Of a stretch of DNA of 64,000 bases, positions 63,160-64,000 are shown piece by piece. This stretch comes from DSYU01 sp963827605 (GTDB lineage: Bacteria; Chloroflexota; Anaerolineae; Anaerolineales; Anaerolineaceae). Location: assembly GCA_963827605.1 (NCBI GenBank), contig CAWHBK010000002.1, positions 248,001 through 312,000 on the forward strand, given 5' to 3'. Positions within the stretch are counted from its first letter, which is position 1. Every line of letters begins with the position of its first letter. The notes under the pieces were generated by a model that searched no databases, was not told where the DNA came from, and was given only the letters and a program-made list of their open reading frames with translations. The position numbers and the translations under genes are program-made.

Positions 63160-64000
63160 TTATGTCTCCGACGCCTTCACAATATCGGCAGGCAAATCGG
63201 CCAGGTCGATGGTTTCGCCGTCGCAGAAGAGCATGGCGCGTTCGATGGCGTTGTTGAGCTCGCGGATGTTGCCGGCCCAGGAATAAGCCATCATGGCTTC
63301 CATGGCGCGCGGGGAGACGTTGGTAACGTTCATGCCTTGTTTGGCGTTATGCATGCGCAGGAAGTGGCCCACCAGTTCAGGGATATCTTCCCGGCGCTCG
63401 CGCAACGGGGGTAGGTGCAGATCGACTACCTTCAGGCGGTAATAGAGATCCTCGCGGAAATGGGCATCATGGATCATGGCTTTCAAGTCGCGGTTGGAGG
63501 CGGCCAACAGCTGCACATCCACATGGATGAGGTTGGTGCCGCCCACGCGGCGGAAGGCACGTTCCTCCAGCGCACGCAGCAGCTTGGCCTGGATATCCAT
63601 GGGCATGGAGGAAATTTCGTCCAGGAAGAGCACCCCACCGTCGGCCACTTCCATCAGTCCGTGCTTTTTACGGTCAGCGCCGGTGAAGGCGCCCGCCTCA
63701 TAGCCAAACAGCTCCGATTCGAGCATCGTGGCCTGGATGGCAGCGCAGTTAATGGCGATAAAAGGCTTATTGGCGCGCGGCCCGCACTGGTGGATAAACT
63801 TGGCCAGCACTTCCTTGCCGGTGCCGGTCTCGCCGGTGATCAGCACCGATACCGAAGCCGCCGCGGCGCGCTGCGCCATGGTCAGCATCACCTGCAGGGT
63901 CGTTTTTTCGCCAATAATGGTTGCCCCGCTGCGATTCTGCGTCTCGCGCAGGTGGGTCAGTTCGCGGCGCATGGAGACAATTTCACAGGCGCGCTGGAGC
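63160..64000 (-). CDS. Sigma-54-interacting AAA+ protein (N-terminus beyond the window)
   Basis: The frame is open to the window edge. NtrC-type AAA+ core: Walker A ITGETGTGKEVLAK, the sigma-54 contact loop ESELFGYEAGAFTGADRKK (GAFTGA intact), Walker B DGGVLFLDEIS, and the arginine fingers in the FREDLYYRLKVVDLHLPPLRER segment. After the AAA+ lid (WAGNIRELNNAIERAML) the protein ends within 20 residues, so the usual Fis-type HTH is absent. It may activate sigma-54 RNA polymerase from solution, like the DNA-binding-free members, or need a partner. It lies upstream of the SDR/TPR/protease cluster on the same strand, but no -24/-12 promoter was found in front of those genes. Confidence 0.85.
   Translation of the reverse strand, partial: LQRACEIVSMRRELTHLRETQNRSGATIIGEKTTLQVMLTMAQRAAAASVSVLITGETGTGKEVLAKFIHQCGPRANKPFIAINCAAIQATMLESELFGYEAGAFTGADRKKHGLMEVADGGVLFLDEISSMPMDIQAKLLRALEERAFRRVGGTNLIHVDVQLLAASNRDLKAMIHDAHFREDLYYRLKVVDLHLPPLRERREDIPELVGHFLRMHNAKQGMNVTNVSPRAMEAMMAYSWAGNIRELNNAIERAMLFCDGETIDLADLPADIVKASET

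Overview
The window looks like the chromosome of a Chloroflexota bacterium, most likely an Anaerolineae-type sugar fermenter. This is inferred from gene content, moderately high GC and short intergenic tandem repeats; no rRNA, tRNA or other phylogenetic marker is present. No phage, plasmid or CRISPR signal was seen. Coding density is high and most gene boundaries carry perfect-stem intrinsic terminators.

Layout. 1-5.1 kb: a nucleotidyltransferase, a structured spacer and a heterodimeric ABC exporter whose second subunit is broken by a 20-nt tandem duplication. 5.1-8.4 kb: flavodoxin and CoA-binding genes, a secreted pectate lyase, and a VOC protein whose promoter carries a LexA-type palindrome. 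8.5-14.2 kb: an ABC-2 exporter operon divergent from a NarL-type two-component system. 14.2-15.7 kb: a decayed SRPBCC gene, a small secreted protein and a cupredoxin lipoprotein. 15.7-21.3 kb: a sugar locus (beta-propeller protein, L-fucose isomerase-like enzyme, GH1 glycosidase, tandem-VOC protein), next to a possible ABC-permease tail and a 173-bp MITE-like element. 21.3-26.1 kb: aldo/keto reductase, radical SAM protein, NamZ-type muramidase, PadR plus membrane partner, then gene debris. 26.2-32.3 kb: a double-domain phosphofructokinase strikingly like the eukaryotic enzyme, a HEAT-like protein, and a glycyl radical enzyme with its activase. 32.4-42.3 kb: a histidine kinase, fused SecDF, an OmpR-type regulator, small envelope proteins, a methyltransferase, an M48 protease and a GNAT protein. 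42.4-52.3 kb: a copper-oxidase island (Tat-exported oxidase, giant secreted oxidase with repeats and FN3 domains, pseudo-receiver, cysteine-rich sensor kinase with regulator). 52.4-64 kb: a minus-strand cluster of a C25/caspase-like protease, a protein with TPR-like repeats, a ~1,820-residue TPR protein, a two-helix membrane protein, two SDR enzymes and a sigma-54-type AAA+ protein that runs off the window.

Many otherwise well-preserved genes carry single-base indels, mostly +1. I mapped about two dozen and each is described in its entry. Genes so affected but otherwise conserved are typed CDS over their full extent; only real remnants are typed pseudogene. Either the assembly has residual indel errors or this lineage is losing genes. 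That has to be settled before any ON/OFF interpretation.

The strongest candidates for something new are the giant-TPR/C25-protease operon, the eukaryote-like phosphofructokinase, the copper-oxidase island with its dedicated sensors, and the 20-nt duplication in the ABC exporter.
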